Below are positions 63,505-64,000 of a stretch of 64,000 nt of DNA, one piece after another (position 1 is the first letter of the stretch; the number at the start of each line of letters is the position of its first letter). The stretch lies in NCBI GenBank assembly GCA_024529925.1, contig JAFEUB010001199.1:172001-236000 (forward strand). Direction: 5' to 3'. The notes beneath the pieces are model-generated. The model searched no databases and was not told the origin of the DNA. It saw only the letters and a program-made list of their open reading frames with translations. The DNA is from Ophthalmolycus amberensis. Lineage: Eukaryota > Chordata > Actinopteri > Perciformes > Zoarcidae. The translations under genes and the position numbers were made by a program.

Positions 63505-64000
63505 GTGAGACTTTAAATTTCGTCCTCACTCGTTCTACCTTTGAGGCGAGACACTTTTTTCCCTTTGAAAGAAGAAATGACATATTCTTTTTCTCATGGA
63601 TATTTTTTGCCGACTGTATCAAAGCGGTGACGTTGTCTCAACTTTTTGTTTCCCTGAACCGCTTCTCATTCTCTGCCTGTGCTCACTCTCCTTTTTATTA
63701 CACTCCCTTTCATCTCCGCTGGCTTTTCATCAGTCCTCTCCAGCTCTTTACTGATAGTTCCTAATGTCCTTCTCAAGTCTCTACAGTTAATCAATAGTGT
63801 GTGGGTGAGAGAGAGGGAAACGATTGGAAGATAGTGGGCATGAGAGAGAAGGTTGTCACGTTGTGTTTCTCAAGATGCTCCTGTCTGAGCTGGGAATAGG
63901 ACTTCCTGATTAAAAACCTTGTCCTAGCAGCCTGTTGTTTTGGTCCTATAGGGTTTTAAAGAAGTAGCTCAAAAAGCTGCATTCACAACTTTGAACCAAC
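63505..64000. other. tmtc2 intron 8, start only
   Basis: The intron begins gtgaga in phase 0 and runs off the window. I see nothing further in the 496 bases shown. Confidence 0.8.

Overview
The window is vertebrate nuclear DNA, most likely from a teleost fish. It is AT-leaning, non-coding for about 97% of its length, rich in CA/GT microsatellites and poly-C/poly-G runs, and carries dispersed repeats that I recognise as fish-type. It also contains seven clean exons of one spliced gene on the + strand. None of the features expected of a bacterial or viral window (operons, ribosome binding sites, dense ORFs) is present.

The gene is tmtc2, encoding transmembrane O-mannosyltransferase targeting cadherins 2, an ER multi-pass protein with C-terminal TPR repeats. 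The seven exons lie at 35733-36309, 52693-53539, 55231-55345, 55808-55893, 57683-57867, 58692-58770 and 63383-63504. They join in frame with GT-AG introns of phases 0, 1, 2, 1, 0 and 1, giving 2011 nt or 670 full codons. Compared with human TMTC2 (about 836 residues, from memory) they correspond to exons 2-8, roughly residues 29-698. The short first exon (start codon, first membrane segment and acidic lumenal motif) lies before base 1. The last TPR exons lie after base 64000. Exons 2 and 3 encode the membrane-embedded part and the DUF1736 (TMTC) domain. Exons 4-8 encode five TPR repeats and the start of a sixth. Fish often have two copies, tmtc2a and tmtc2b; I cannot tell which this is.

Layout: bases 1-35732 are the downstream part of intron 1, with no second gene that I can support. 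They hold a tRNA-derived SINE (5031-5292), four copies of a GCTAACATGCT-containing dispersed family, a degraded MITE-like copy (17452-17725), another dispersed repeat (29248-29530) and several microsatellites. Intron 2 (36310-52692) holds a fold-back TTAA-ended element (41445-41815), two relatives of it, and a long GA repeat. Introns 3-6 are short. Intron 7 (58771-63382) holds two non-autonomous hAT-type DNA transposons, one of them (59341-60613) flanked by a perfect 8-bp target duplication.

I found no new gene system. The points most worth a second look are the hAT insertions, a Gln-to-Leu change in the conserved KEQG motif of TMTC2, an Asn/His-rich loop in exon 3, the clustering of one repeat family in intron 1, and a 13-bp homeodomain-like direct repeat with a 20-bp period at 31936-31968.
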